From Sphingobium sp. DEHP117 (lineage in GTDB: Bacteria > Pseudomonadota > Alphaproteobacteria > Sphingomonadales > Sphingomonadaceae): a DNA stretch of 64,000 bases. The stretch lies in NCBI RefSeq assembly GCF_030867385.1, contig NZ_JAPFBJ010000004.1, positions 213,516 to 277,515 of the forward strand, read 5' to 3'. The notes beneath the pieces are model-generated. The model did no database searches. It was not told the DNA's origin and saw only the letters and a list, made by a program, of their open reading frames with translations. A program made the position numbers and the translations under genes. Positions 1 to 8,124 of the stretch are shown here, in pieces (the stretch's first letter is position 1; each line of letters begins with the position of its first letter).

Positions 1-1
1 C

Positions 2-202
2 CTCATATCTGCGGGCGTCGATGTTACAGTCATCCGCAGTTGGCTCGGCCACGTGAGCCTCGACACGACCAACCACTATGCCAGGGCCAATCTTGAAACG
101 AAGCGAAAGGCCCTGGAACAGGTCGCCGTTCCGACAACACCCGGCGGTCAGCCTTCGTGGAAGCGCGATACAAGCGTGCTCGCCTGGCTCGACACGCTTT
201 GA
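2..202 (+). CDS. Tyrosine recombinase, C-terminal end (partial)
   Basis: The window opens inside this gene; 66 residues and the stop codon are visible. The visible part carries the end of the catalytic domain of phage-integrase-type recombinases: a WLGHVSLDTT segment with the conserved LGH histidine, then TNHYA with the tyrosine nucleophile. Such enzymes cut and rejoin DNA through a covalent phosphotyrosine. The tail (ARANLETKRKALEQ) resembles integrases of recombinase-in-trio elements, which is inference from memory. A 16-bp inverted repeat begins just after the stop codon and may mark the end of the element this gene belongs to. Confidence 0.8.
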   Translation, partial: LISAGVDVTVIRSWLGHVSLDTTNHYARANLETKRKALEQVAVPTTPGGQPSWKRDTSVLAWLDTL

Positions 203-203
203 A

Positions 204-271
204 ATAATGTGAAGGAACGTTGGCAGGAAACCCCAGAACTCGGCCAATCTGGCCGCGTTCCTTCACATTAT
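204..271. repeat. 16-bp perfect inverted repeat at recombinase/ArdC junction
   Basis: Arms at 204-219 (ATAATGTGAAGGAACG) and 256-271 are exact reverse complements, separated by a 36-nt loop. The repeat starts right after the recombinase stop codon and runs into the ArdC-like fragment. It could be the end of a mobile element, a recombination core site or a terminator; no T-tract follows. Confidence 0.75.
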
Positions 272-410
272 CGACACCTCGCGATTAGCCAGGATCCTCA
301 AGGCCGACAAGACCGCGATCCTCCACGCCGCCGCCAGGGCCAAGCAGGCAGTGAAGTGGCTGCGCCAGTTCGATCCGGCGCTGGCCGAACCGCTGCGCGA
401 CGCCGCCTGA
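270..410 (+). pseudogene. ArdC-like antirestriction protein, C-terminal fragment
   Basis: An open frame of 46 codons ends at 410 and reads RLARILKADKTAILHAAARA followed by KQAVKWLR. ArdC-type antirestriction proteins (ssDNA-binding domain plus zincin-like metallopeptidase) usually end with a similar segment, roughly W-L-K-x-L-K-x-D-K-R-A-I-F-x-A-A-x-x-A. No start codon is visible and the inverted repeat at 204-271 cuts into its 5' side. It is therefore read as the tail of a gene disrupted by the recombinase-bearing element. The assignment rests on this short motif only. Confidence 0.45.
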
Positions 411-481
411 GTAAACGAGACCCGGTGAGGGGAGGGGGTTGAGGGCTTCGTGCTTTCACTATGGCACGGGAGCTTTTGCCA

Positions 482-1138
482 ATGACCTATGATCTCGCCT
501 TCCGCTTCCGCCGCGCGCTTCAGCCCGATGGGCTCGCGACCATACCGACCGCCACCCAGGCGGTCGTCGATGCGCTGCAGGACGCGCGCAATGCCGGCAT
601 CGATCCAGAACGCGATCCGGCGATCCTGCTCCTGGCTCGGCATCTGGGGCGCATCGCTATGGGTCAGGCATGCGACGCGACATTTCCGGAGGATCGCGAA
701 TTGCGTTTACAATGCTTTGCGCGCATTGACGAGCTCCGCGGCAAGCCAGCGCTTATCGCCCTTGCTCGGCGGGGCGTTGCCTATGATCTGGAAGCCAAGC
801 GCGCCTTCCACCGCGAATCTCGCGCGGCACTGCAAATGGCTGCACGGCAGCTCGGGTTCCTACCCGACGACTATGACCTTCGCAACACCATGGCTGGACC
901 CGCCGTCTCAGGGGAGATCACCCTACATGCCGATACACTTTACATTCAGGTGTCGATCTCGGTGATGGGGCAGGGCCGCGAGGTGCTGTTTCGCCAATGT
1001 CGCGGACGGCGGGATTATGTTGGAGACCGGAACCAGTTTTGCGACATCGCGGTGCTCGCCGACCCTGTCAAATTCGCGGCGCGCGTGCGCCGGGATACCG
1101 GGCTCGCGTTCGAACCCCGTCAGGCCGAACTCGTATAG
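482..1138 (+). CDS. Conserved hypothetical protein (218 aa)
   Basis: I do not recognise a domain. The protein is largely helical in appearance, with long Ala/Arg/Leu-rich stretches (ILLLARHLGRIAMG, RESRAALQMAARQLG) and a C-terminal beta-like part rich in Val and Arg. There is no signal peptide or membrane segment. The ATG at 482 was preferred over the one at 461 because GGGAG lies 9 nt upstream of it. A G-rich purine tract lies at 421-447, about 35 nt before the start, as in several neighbours. It leads a string of small plasmid genes of unknown role. Confidence 0.6.
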   Translation: MTYDLAFRFRRALQPDGLATIPTATQAVVDALQDARNAGIDPERDPAILLLARHLGRIAMGQACDATFPEDRELRLQCFARIDELRGKPALIALARRGVAYDLEAKRAFHRESRAALQMAARQLGFLPDDYDLRNTMAGPAVSGEITLHADTLYIQVSISVMGQGREVLFRQCRGRRDYVGDRNQFCDIAVLADPVKFAARVRRDTGLAFEPRQAELV

Positions 1139-1148
1139 GAGACGCCCC

Positions 1149-1259
1149 ATGGGATGGCTCTTCATGATCTGCGACGGCATGGCGCTCGGGTCTATCCCGA
1201 CAATCAATGCATTTGGCGCCGTGCTGGATTTGGCAACCTCGCATCCGCGCCACGGGTAG
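1149..1259 (+). CDS. Possible short protein, 36 aa
   Basis: A short frame starting MGWLFMICDGM follows the previous gene by 10 nt and has an AGGAG ribosome binding site. The opening MGWLF is typical of the start of larger plasmid proteins, so this may be the remnant 5' end of a truncated gene rather than a functional peptide. Confidence 0.3.
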   Translation: MGWLFMICDGMALGSIPTINAFGAVLDLATSHPRHG

Positions 1260-1286
1260 TTTCCATAGATCCTAGTCTTGCGCTTC

Positions 1287-1305
1287 TATATCATAAAGTG
1301 ATATA
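1287..1305. promoter_or_regulatory. Putative ParD operator
   Basis: TATATCA at 1287-1293 and TGATATA at 1299-1305 form a perfect 7-bp inverted repeat with a 5-nt spacer, in an AT-rich stretch 24 nt upstream of parD. ParD-type antitoxins repress their own operon from such palindromes, so this is the likely autoregulatory site. Confidence 0.6.
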
Positions 1306-1328
1306 CTCTTCCTTAAAGGAGTTTGACC

Positions 1329-1598
1329 ATGCCTTCCAGTTTCACCTTGGGCACTCACTTCGAAGGTTTCATCAAGCAGCAAGTGCATAGCGGTCGTTAT
1401 GCATCAGCCAGTGAGGTCGTCCGCGACAGCCTCCGCCTGCTCGAGGAGCAAGATGCTGTGCGTCAGGCGCGGCTTGATGCGCTCCGCGCAGAGATCGAAC
1501 ATGGTGTCGCCAGTGGACCGGGCATCCCCGCCGACCAGGCTTTCGCGAACGCGCGCCGGCGGATTGCCGAGCTAGCCGCCGATGCAACAGATAAGTGA
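1329..1598 (+). CDS. parD: ParD-family antitoxin
   Basis: This 89-residue protein has a ribbon-helix-helix start (SSFTLGTHFEGFIKQQVHSG, then RYASASEVVRDSLRLLEE). That is the CopG/Arc-like DNA-binding fold of ParD antitoxins, in which the SASEVVRD segment is the usual signature. The C-terminal half binds and neutralises ParE. The ATG at 1329 has AAAGGAG 8 nt upstream. It overlaps the toxin gene by one base, so the two are translationally coupled. It stabilises the plasmid by post-segregational killing and is probably autoregulated through the palindrome at 1287-1305. Confidence 0.92.
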   Translation: MPSSFTLGTHFEGFIKQQVHSGRYASASEVVRDSLRLLEEQDAVRQARLDALRAEIEHGVASGPGIPADQAFANARRRIAELAADATDK

Positions 1599-1891
1599 TG
1601 CGGCTTGAGTTTTCGCCAGCGGCGGACGCCGATCTGGTCGAGATCGCCAGCTTCATTGCGCGCGATAATATCCCACGGGCCAGCACTTTCGTCGATGAAC
1701 TTCAAGCGTCTTGCGCTATGCTCATCGATTATCCCCATACCGGTGTGTCCCGTTCCGACATTCGCCCCGGACTACGATCCAAGCCGTACGGAAGCTATGT
1801 GATCTTCTATAATGTTTTGGAGCGGGTCATCCGTATCGAGCGTATTTTGCACGGCGCGCGCGACATCGGCGCTGTCTTTCCGCCGGACTAA
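1598..1891 (+). CDS. parE: ParE-family toxin
   Basis: The 97-residue basic protein matches the RelE/ParE superfamily: MRLEFSPAADADLVEIASFI at the N terminus, then a central GLRSKPYGSYVIFYNV and a C-terminal RIERILHGARD. These are the typical beta-strand core and final motif of ParE toxins, which poison DNA gyrase. The ATG at 1598 overlaps the antitoxin stop (TGATG); a GTG three bases upstream is an alternative start. The length is normal and no damage is visible, so the pair is probably functional. Confidence 0.92.
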   Translation: MRLEFSPAADADLVEIASFIARDNIPRASTFVDELQASCAMLIDYPHTGVSRSDIRPGLRSKPYGSYVIFYNVLERVIRIERILHGARDIGAVFPPD

Positions 1892-2142
1892 CCAATATCC
1901 TTGCGTTTGAGTAAGGATGCCGAAGGGCGTTCCGATATGCTTGGCCCAGGGTGGGATCGCACCGGGTCGTCGGAATTTGCCTGCCCAATTCTGCCCGGGG
2001 CGGAATGGTGCACCTGCATAACTTGATCCACTTGACCAACCTTGCCGCATGACGGCGTCCTGGCGTCCGGCACGACCATCACAACCAACATCCATCATCA
2101 ATCGTTGCGGTCTTTGACCGACCGGATTCCGGAGCCCTGTCG

Positions 2143-2379
2143 ATGTTCCATTGCTCACTACCAGAGCCATCCGCAAAGCGCGCCAGACTATGCAGCATCG
2201 AGAACGCCAACCGGGTTGCGGGCCGAGTTGCCGAGCGCATGGCCACCGATACGGCCGTCATCACAACCGGCAATCCCCTGCAGCCGTTCCGTGTGGTGCT
2301 TGCGAGCGCTGCGCCGCCGGCCCGCACGGTTACCCGCGTCGTCATCGCCGGAAACGATGACGAACCCGGTGCTGCCTAA
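2143..2379 (+). CDS. Small hypothetical protein
   Basis: An open frame of 78 codons. Its second half (ERMATDTAVITTGNPLQPFR followed by VVLASA) looks like real protein by composition, while the first 25 residues look less convincing. No family is recognised. Translation may start further inside, and the gene may be the 3' part of a degraded one. The 250 nt between parE and this frame show nothing else. Confidence 0.3.
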   Translation: MFHCSLPEPSAKRARLCSIENANRVAGRVAERMATDTAVITTGNPLQPFRVVLASAAPPARTVTRVVIAGNDDEPGAA

Positions 2380-2401
2380 ACGGCAAGGTACCCGATGACT
2401 G

Positions 2402-2890
2402 TCATTCCGGACAGGGGCCGCGTCCGACGAACCAGGACTGCCCAAGTTCAAAATCGGGATCGGTCGACACCAGTGGTCCATCGGGTGCCTCGGCAACATA
2501 CGGCGAGATGAGGTCCTTGCGGCGCACCCGCGAGCGGCTGAGCCAGGCTGTGGTGCGACCGCGGGCCTTCAGCAGGCTGAGCAGCCAGTCCATCGCCTCG
2601 GCCATTTCGACGACGCCGCGCCCGGCGAGGCAGTAGTAGATCGCCCGCTGAAAATCGTCGCACGCATTGCTGAGGATCGCTGCAAGCTTGGCACGGCCAC
2701 CCGGCGCATTTTCATGAACCAGTGACACTGCCTCGCGCAGTTCCCGGACCGAAAGATAGGCATCGTCGACTTCGACGCCGATGCACAGCGCCGCAATCGC
2801 TCGCCGCGCCGGCAACAGGCCCAGATCGCACGAGGCATCGCGCAGAGCAATGTCGAGATCGAAACGGTCGATATGGGCGGCGATGGGCAT
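2402..2890 (-). CDS. Conserved hypothetical protein (162 aa)
   Basis: No domain is recognised. The protein is acidic in its N-terminal half (HIDRFDLDIALRDASCDLGL) and basic near residues 115-130 (RSRVRRKD), with a Trp/Gly-rich tail. The ATG at 2890 was chosen because AAGGA lies just upstream; the frame is open further 5'. It is the only minus-strand gene in this stretch and is divergent from the DUF3768 gene, 106 nt away. Confidence 0.5.
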   Translation of the reverse strand: MPIAAHIDRFDLDIALRDASCDLGLLPARRAIAALCIGVEVDDAYLSVRELREAVSLVHENAPGGRAKLAAILSNACDDFQRAIYYCLAGRGVVEMAEAMDWLLSLLKARGRTTAWLSRSRVRRKDLISPYVAEAPDGPLVSTDPDFELGQSWFVGRGPCPE

Positions 2891-2996
2891 GGCTAAGTCC
2901 TTTCCAAAAAGAACGTAGCGTGAACGCTCTGACCCCGTCAACCACGAGGGAGGGGAGAGGGTGTGCGTTTGGCGATCAACTCAACGGGAGAAATCC

Positions 2997-3407
2997 ATGA
3001 CCCAAGTTGCCCAAGCGGCTCCGGCGGAAGCCGCCGACTGCACCTCCGAAATCGCGGCGCTGAACGATGCCGCGAGGGCAGGGACACTGTCGACGTCGCG
3101 CACTGTAATCACCCGCACGCTCTGCGATCTGATCGCCGGGCCGTCCGAGGATCCCGCTGTCCGCCAGACCCGGCTGTTCGAGGGACAGTGCGCCCTTCGC
3201 CGCCTCATCAACGAGACCCCGATTGATCCCGGCAATGATCCCTATGGCGAACGGGATTTCGGCGTCGTCCAGTTCCTCGGTCGCAAGCTCTTCTGGAAGG
3301 TCGACGCCTATGAAAACGACGGCACCTTCTCCTGGGGTGCCAGCAATCCCGCTGATGCCGCGACAAGCTACCGCATCGTCACCATCATGCTCGCGACCGA
3401 TTACTGA
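2997..3407 (+). CDS. DUF3768 family protein
   Basis: The 136-residue protein shows the DUF3768 signature in its C-terminal half: NDPYGERDFGVVQF, FWKVDAYE, then ASNPADAATSYRIVTIMLAT close to the end. The family is common on alphaproteobacterial plasmids and conjugative elements; its biochemical role is unknown. The ATG at 2997 has a GGGAG ribosome binding site. A G-rich purine tract lies about 35 nt upstream (2948-2962). The next gene begins 4 nt after its stop, so they are probably cotranscribed. Confidence 0.85.
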   Translation: MTQVAQAAPAEAADCTSEIAALNDAARAGTLSTSRTVITRTLCDLIAGPSEDPAVRQTRLFEGQCALRRLINETPIDPGNDPYGERDFGVVQFLGRKLFWKVDAYENDGTFSWGASNPADAATSYRIVTIMLATDY

Positions 3408-3411
3408 GCCG

Positions 3412-3747
3412 ATGTCACGCTACTCCTTGAAGCCGCTGCCTGAGCATGCCGACCTCTTCGAGGTGGCGCTGGGCTGGGACGCAGGGTTTGGCACCTACTT
3501 CCTGACGCTGTTCGGCGCGCCCGACCAGGACCGCGAAACCGATATTCGGCTCTGGCGCGGCACGCGTCCTCGCGAGATCGCCACGGCCGCTGCGCTCATA
3601 GCACTGGCGACACCCTATGCCGAACTCCCTGACGATCTCGCCCGGCGGCTTGAAATCGACCGCTTGGCGCGCCCCATAAATCCTGATCGTCCGGCGAGCG
3701 GCCTGCTGCAACAGCTGCTCGCCCGTCCCTTCGGCCCATCCTCCTGA
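3412..3747 (+). CDS. Hypothetical protein (111 aa), coupled to DUF3768 gene
   Basis: Not recognised. The sequence opens MSRYSLKPLPEHADLFEVAL and has a Trp/Gly-rich stretch (GWDAGFGTYFLTLFG) followed by a helical half. It starts 4 nt after the DUF3768 stop and is followed 16 nt later by the next gene, so the three genes at 2997-4438 likely form an operon. There are no signal or membrane segments. Confidence 0.6.
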   Translation: MSRYSLKPLPEHADLFEVALGWDAGFGTYFLTLFGAPDQDRETDIRLWRGTRPREIATAAALIALATPYAELPDDLARRLEIDRLARPINPDRPASGLLQQLLARPFGPSS

Positions 3748-3763
3748 CTGGAAGGCAAACCCC

Positions 3764-4438
3764 ATGTCCAACTGTTACACCCATTGCTGCTTTGGCATGA
3801 CCCTGACGCCCGCCGAGGCGGCACTGCTGCGCGAAGCGATTACACTTACCGACTTCCTTGGGGACGAGCCGGATGAAGCCGAGGTGATCGAACACTGGCA
3901 GGGCCTGTCCGAAGACTTCCGGGCGCTGTTCGCGCCCGTCGATGACAATTCCGTGTCAGGATTCCTCAAGCTCTTTCCCGACAGCGATTTTCCGACGTTC
4001 GGCACCGATTTCGCTTTCGACGAGCGTGACGATGGCACGATCCTGGTCATTGCGAGAGCCGAGCAATTCGAGCCTGACGCGGTCGCCTCGCTGCTCCACC
4101 GCATTGTTACCGTCTCACTGCCGATCGTCGCGACGTGGTCTTTTGATTGTGACCGTCATGAAGTCGATGCTTTTGGCGGCGGGGCCTTTCGGATCGATAC
4201 GGATGGCATTCACTGGCTCTCGACCAGCGAAGCCTTCGACAGGGAGCGTTTTGCCTCTCGGCTCGTCCTTACCACCCGCAATGATGAAGAAGGCCTGCTG
4301 TTCTGGAACAACGAATACGGCTTCGGCGCGCTTGAGGACGCGGACATTTACACCGAGGCCGAGGCAGACGAGCTCGGCACGGTGATCGCCGATGAAGAGC
4401 CCGAGTGGATCGCGTTGCCCCGTCGGTTGCTCGGCTGA
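3764..4438 (+). CDS. Conserved hypothetical protein (224 aa)
   Basis: A strongly acidic cytoplasmic protein with many Asp/Glu clusters (GDEPDEAEVIEHWQG, DADIYTEAEADELG) and a central beta-rich part with aromatic residues (SVSGFLKLFPDSDFP). The acidity is reminiscent of DNA-mimic antirestriction proteins, but no family signature was recognised and that idea is speculative. It is the third gene of the 2997-4438 group. The start at 3764 has GGAAGG upstream. Confidence 0.6.
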   Translation: MSNCYTHCCFGMTLTPAEAALLREAITLTDFLGDEPDEAEVIEHWQGLSEDFRALFAPVDDNSVSGFLKLFPDSDFPTFGTDFAFDERDDGTILVIARAEQFEPDAVASLLHRIVTVSLPIVATWSFDCDRHEVDAFGGGAFRIDTDGIHWLSTSEAFDRERFASRLVLTTRNDEEGLLFWNNEYGFGALEDADIYTEAEADELGTVIADEEPEWIALPRRLLG

Positions 4439-4502
4439 CCGCTACCCCAAAACTCCCAAGGCGGGCCTGCGGGCAGAGCCCGCAGCAACCGGCCTTCCGG
4501 CT

Positions 4503-4527
4503 GGGAGGGAAGGGGGGTGGGAAGGGG
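4503..4527 (+). other. G-run tract with G-quadruplex consensus
   Basis: Five runs of three or more G separated by one or two bases (GGG, GGG, GGGGGG, GGG, GGGG) lie 51 nt upstream of the DUF736 start. This satisfies the usual G3+N1-7 quadruplex pattern on the coding strand. Related but shorter purine tracts precede the genes at 482, 2997 and 5360. Confidence 0.6.
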
Positions 4528-4577
4528 TGATCGGACAAGGGGTTCGGTCGCACTCATCCTCACGAAGGGAATGTCTC

Positions 4578-5108
4578 ATGAATATCGGTGAAATCAAGAA
4601 GAACGCCAGCGGCCAGCTGATCGGCTCGGTCGAAACGCTCACCATGACCCGGACGATCGGGCTTCGCCCGCTCAGCTCCACCAATCCGCGCGCACCCAGG
4701 TTCGAAATCGTCGCGCTCAACGATCAGCGCCGCTGGGTGGCGGTCGGTGCCCTGTTCGAACTCGCGTCCAATGCGACCGGCGAGATTTTCTACCAGGGCA
4801 AGATCGACGACCCCTCGATGTCGCAGCCGCTCTACATCGCAGTGTTCCCGCGCGAGGACGGCACGATGGCGGTCGCTTGGCAGCGCCCGCGCCGTCGCGA
4901 CAATCGCCTCGGCGCCAGCGAATATGGCGATGGTGACATGTTCGGTTCCGAGGAAGGGACTGAGCGCTCCACTGGCCAATCCGCCGCGCAAGCGGGTGAT
5001 GGCCTAGGCGACAGCACGGCCGAGCCTCCGGCCCGCCGCGGACGCGCGCAGGCCAAGGATGCCGGTTCTGACAGTGAGGGCGCGATCCCGCCGCTCGTCG
5101 ACGCCTGA
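4578..5108 (+). CDS. DUF736 family protein with long acidic tail
   Basis: The first 110 residues match DUF736: an N-terminal MNIGEIKKNASGQLIGSVET, a middle beta region (RWVAVGALFELAS), and a KIDDPSMSQPLYIAVFPRED segment comparable to the family's LDDPSFxxPIYAxL. The usual length is about 100-110 aa; here a low-complexity tail rich in Ser, Gly, Glu and Ala adds about 65 residues. The family is widespread on alphaproteobacterial plasmids and of unknown function. A strong hairpin with GCATGGGG/CCCCATGC arms follows the stop, at about 5131-5165. Confidence 0.85.
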   Translation: MNIGEIKKNASGQLIGSVETLTMTRTIGLRPLSSTNPRAPRFEIVALNDQRRWVAVGALFELASNATGEIFYQGKIDDPSMSQPLYIAVFPREDGTMAVAWQRPRRRDNRLGASEYGDGDMFGSEEGTERSTGQSAAQAGDGLGDSTAEPPARRGRAQAKDAGSDSEGAIPPLVDA

Positions 5109-5359
5109 GGCTTAAACGCTTCGGCTAACAGGCATGGGGGCCTGCGTCAGCGGGTCCCCATGCGCATGATCTCATCTTCACAACCTTGGCCGCGCCTCCC
5201 CCCGACGCGGCCCGAGGCGGAGCGCCGGCATTCCCCCCGCCCAGGCGTTCCGCTTCATTTTTTGCCTGCCAGGCTTCGGAGGCACACACGGTTTTTGCGA
5301 AGCTTTCAGGAGGGGAGGGGGCTCGCCCTCGATGCCAACAGTAGCGAAAGGACAGCATC

Positions 5360-5800
5360 ATGGGCGACCGCGCACCCGTTCACATCACCATTGGCGGCAA
5401 GATGCTGCGCGATTGTCTTGCCGAGTTCGCCCGCCACGCGGCGGATTATGACCTCCGGATCGATTGGGACGCCGAGCCCTTCGATCCCGAAGCGATCACT
5501 GAAGGCGAACCGCTCGAGCTTTACGGCACCGAACTCAATGGCGGTCTCATCGACGAGATCGATACTTTCTGCGTCCGCCACGGTCTGCCGTTCCGCCGCT
5601 GGTCGGGCGGATGCCCCGGCGCATTCCATCCCGAGATCATACTCTTCGAAGGCGAGGGTCCGATCCGCGCATATATGGCGAGCGAGGATGAACAGCTGCT
5701 GTTCTCGCCAGCCAAGATCAAGGTCTTCACGAGGCTGCGCGACCTCAAGCGCGCAATTGCTCGCACAGAGCTGACCATGCCGCCTTTTGTACTCATCTGA
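5360..5800 (+). CDS. Hypothetical protein (146 aa)
   Basis: Not recognised. The protein begins MGDRAPVHITIGGKMLRDCL and contains alternating acidic segments and a Trp/Gly/Cys patch (FRRWSGGCPGAFHPE). The AAAGGACAG upstream of 5360 serves as ribosome binding site, and a purine tract (AGGAGGGGAGGGGG) lies about 40 nt before the start. The next gene begins 11 nt after its stop, suggesting cotranscription. Confidence 0.6.
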   Translation: MGDRAPVHITIGGKMLRDCLAEFARHAADYDLRIDWDAEPFDPEAITEGEPLELYGTELNGGLIDEIDTFCVRHGLPFRRWSGGCPGAFHPEIILFEGEGPIRAYMASEDEQLLFSPAKIKVFTRLRDLKRAIARTELTMPPFVLI

Positions 5801-5810
5801 GAGATCATCC

Positions 5811-6143
5811 ATGGCCGACCCTGTTTGCCCTGCGGCTGTGCGCCGCGCCGCGGCTCTTGCCCGCTTTCCGCTGTCACGGGTGAGCGAGGCGTTCCACGAC
5901 GACATGCTCACCGTCCTTCCGCCCGAATATATACGCGACATCGCCGGGTTCCTGGTCTCTGAAGCGGTCTGCGAAGACGTCCATGCCCAGTTCGTTGCGT
6001 GTGCGGGGCGATTCTATGGCGCCTATGTCGCGGTCAATGACCCGGCGACATGGATCACCTGGGCGCGCATCGCGAAATTCGATGCGGCTCATCCGAGCGC
6101 GTCCGAGCTGATCTGGTATCCCGGCCCGGACTGCGCCGCCTGA
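5811..6143 (+). CDS. Hypothetical protein (110 aa)
   Basis: A small, mostly helical protein without recognised domain; Cys residues are scattered (PVCPAAVRRAAALARF, AVCEDVHAQFVACAG). It follows the preceding gene by 10 nt and ends about 100 nt before the convergent DUF1173 gene. There is no signal peptide. Confidence 0.55.
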   Translation: MADPVCPAAVRRAAALARFPLSRVSEAFHDDMLTVLPPEYIRDIAGFLVSEAVCEDVHAQFVACAGRFYGAYVAVNDPATWITWARIAKFDAAHPSASELIWYPGPDCAA

Positions 6144-6245
6144 ATGCGGGAACGGGGTTGTGAGCGGAGTTCCAAGCACGAGACCGCTCCTGACCCCGAT
6201 CACCCCCGTCGACGAGACCGCAGCCGGGCGACGGCCAGAGCTGAT

Positions 6246-7472
6246 TCAGGCGGCCGCCTGCGCACCGCCGCGTCGCATTCCGCTGGCGCTGCCGGGCAGT
6301 GGCTCACCTTCCTTCCAGAGGCGGTGCACGACGCCCTGGCCTGCAAGCAGGGCTTCGAGCGATCCGGTCACCTCGTTGTCACGGTCGTGGATGTGGATCG
6401 CGCATGCCTCCTCGCCGGTGTCCTTGAGCACCAGACTGGCGATTGGCGTGTCGGTATCGAGATTGACGCGCAGACCCTTTACGAACCGGCGTTTTTCGGT
6501 GACCGCTTTACCGATCAGGTAGCGCTCGTCGCTGCTCTCATAGGGGAGCCACTCAGGCGTCACCGGCATAAGCGCGACCTCGATCAGATCGAACGTGCCT
6601 TCGCGCCGGCGCGAGAACGATCCGGCGAGCACCAGATGGCCTTTTCCATCTCCCTGGCCGCCCTGAGCCTGCCATAAGGCGAGTTCGCCCGCGAACCGCG
6701 TATGGAAGCGCCGCGCCATGTCCGGGTCCATCACGAAGGGCATGTCACCGACGTGGCGCAATACAATCCTCTCCGCACCATGTGCACTGACGATCTCCTT
6801 GACCTCGCCCACCACCACCATCATCTCGTCGCGCGAGCGGTATACGCGCGCAAGACCGGTGCGACGACGCGCCCGGATGTCTTCCTTCTCTTCGAGCCTG
6901 AAGCTCTCCGGCACGAACAGCAGGTCGGCCAGTCCCTCCTGCTTCGCGCGGCACGTGGCCGCTGCTTCCATCAGCGCCCGGCGCACCACGAACCAGCTGC
7001 GCTTGCTCGCCATTTTGGGGTGCCAGTGCGTCAGCTCCGCCCGGTCCCACAGCACATGCAGCAACCCCCGCATCGACAGCTTCTGGCCCGTGGTCTTCAC
7101 CGAAGGCTTGTCGTTGGTGAGCGCCGATGGCGCGAGACGCGCAGCCCCACGCGAGAGCGGAAAGCCGAGCTTCAGGCTTGTTTCGCCGCCCGTCTCGTCA
7201 TCGATAACCGCACTCCCGCGCACCTGCCCCATGCCGGTCAGGAAGTCAGGAGCCTCATAATGGTCGCAAGCCGTCGCATGACGTGCGCCCGATCCCGGCC
7301 AGCGTGCGAGGACGTAACGATTATGGCGGTGTGAGATATAAAGCGGCAGATCAGTCGTCTTGCGGCATTCGCAAATAACCGGGCTCTTCTGTGCATAGGC
7401 CTGCGCCAAGAGCTGCTGAAGTTCTTCGCCTTCGGACACGCTGCGGCCGAATATACGGTATCGCTGTGCCAT
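6246..7472 (-). CDS. DUF1173 family protein
   Basis: A 408-residue cytoplasmic protein matching DUF1173 in order and length. The N-terminal quarter has PVICECRKTTDLPLYISHRH and further on RHATACDHYEAPDF, a Cys/His pattern that could bind a metal. The middle contains KMASKRSWFVVRRALMEAA, and the C-terminal half has repeated beta strands (MPVTPEWLPYESSDERYL). The family occurs on plasmids and conjugative elements of Rhizobiales and sphingomonads with unknown function. It stands alone on the minus strand. Confidence 0.75.
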   Translation of the reverse strand: MAQRYRIFGRSVSEGEELQQLLAQAYAQKSPVICECRKTTDLPLYISHRHNRYVLARWPGSGARHATACDHYEAPDFLTGMGQVRGSAVIDDETGGETSLKLGFPLSRGAARLAPSALTNDKPSVKTTGQKLSMRGLLHVLWDRAELTHWHPKMASKRSWFVVRRALMEAAATCRAKQEGLADLLFVPESFRLEEKEDIRARRRTGLARVYRSRDEMMVVVGEVKEIVSAHGAERIVLRHVGDMPFVMDPDMARRFHTRFAGELALWQAQGGQGDGKGHLVLAGSFSRRREGTFDLIEVALMPVTPEWLPYESSDERYLIGKAVTEKRRFVKGLRVNLDTDTPIASLVLKDTGEEACAIHIHDRDNEVTGSLEALLAGQGVVHRLWKEGEPLPGSASGMRRGGAQAAA

Positions 7473-7627
7473 TGGTGTCCTTCCAATTTCTCGCGATCGA
7501 CGCCGTCCTATCGATCTGTTGTGCTTCTACTTCAGGTTTGTCATGCGCCGCGCAAGGGGCACGTCACGGTCATTCTATGCCAGCCGCCGGGCGGCGGCAA
7601 GCGTGCTGGCGCGCCTCTTGCGGCTCC

Positions 7628-7816
7628 TCAACTGCCCTCCGCCTGACGCTGCTCAAGATGCTCGGCCGCGCCTTCGGCGAGGCCGAGGCACAACGCTGCT
7701 TCCTCGCGGGTCAGCACGATCATCTCGCTGCCATGATCCGCGAGCTTGCCGCGCAAGATCTTGGCCATCGCGCGCGCGACCTCGAGCGCAGTGGGCATTT
7801 CCAGTCGATCGTCCAT
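7628..7816 (-). CDS. Small hypothetical protein (62 aa)
   Basis: A short helical protein, MDDRLEMPTALEVARAMAKI then a KLADHGSEMIVLTREEAALC segment. The ATG at 7816 is preceded by AAAGGATCTT. Codon third positions are GC-rich like neighbouring genes. No family is recognised. The 290 nt to its right (up to 8124) contain GC-rich sequence with a GGCACCCCGG-type palindrome but no gene. Confidence 0.5.
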   Translation of the reverse strand: MDDRLEMPTALEVARAMAKILRGKLADHGSEMIVLTREEAALCLGLAEGAAEHLEQRQAEGS

Positions 7817-8124
7817 GACTGAAGATCCTTTCCCGGGACAGCCCTGCCTGCGGCAGTGGACCCGCGTGATGTGATCTGTTGACGCTTGATACCGCACTTG
7901 TTCGGCATTGGCGAGGTGATGAAGGGGAGGGGCACCCCGGCGCCCGCGCCCCGCGCGGGCTTGGGGCGACCCGCTCTACTCGCTAGTGCGCCCGGCGACG
8001 CTGGCGCGTCGCCGCTCACCCAAGCTCGCCGGCATGAATGCCGGCCCTTCGGGTGACGATCGGGGCCAGCAGCCGAGCGCCAGCGCGCTTGGCGAGCGAG
8101 GAAGGTGGCGCTAAACTTCGTGTC

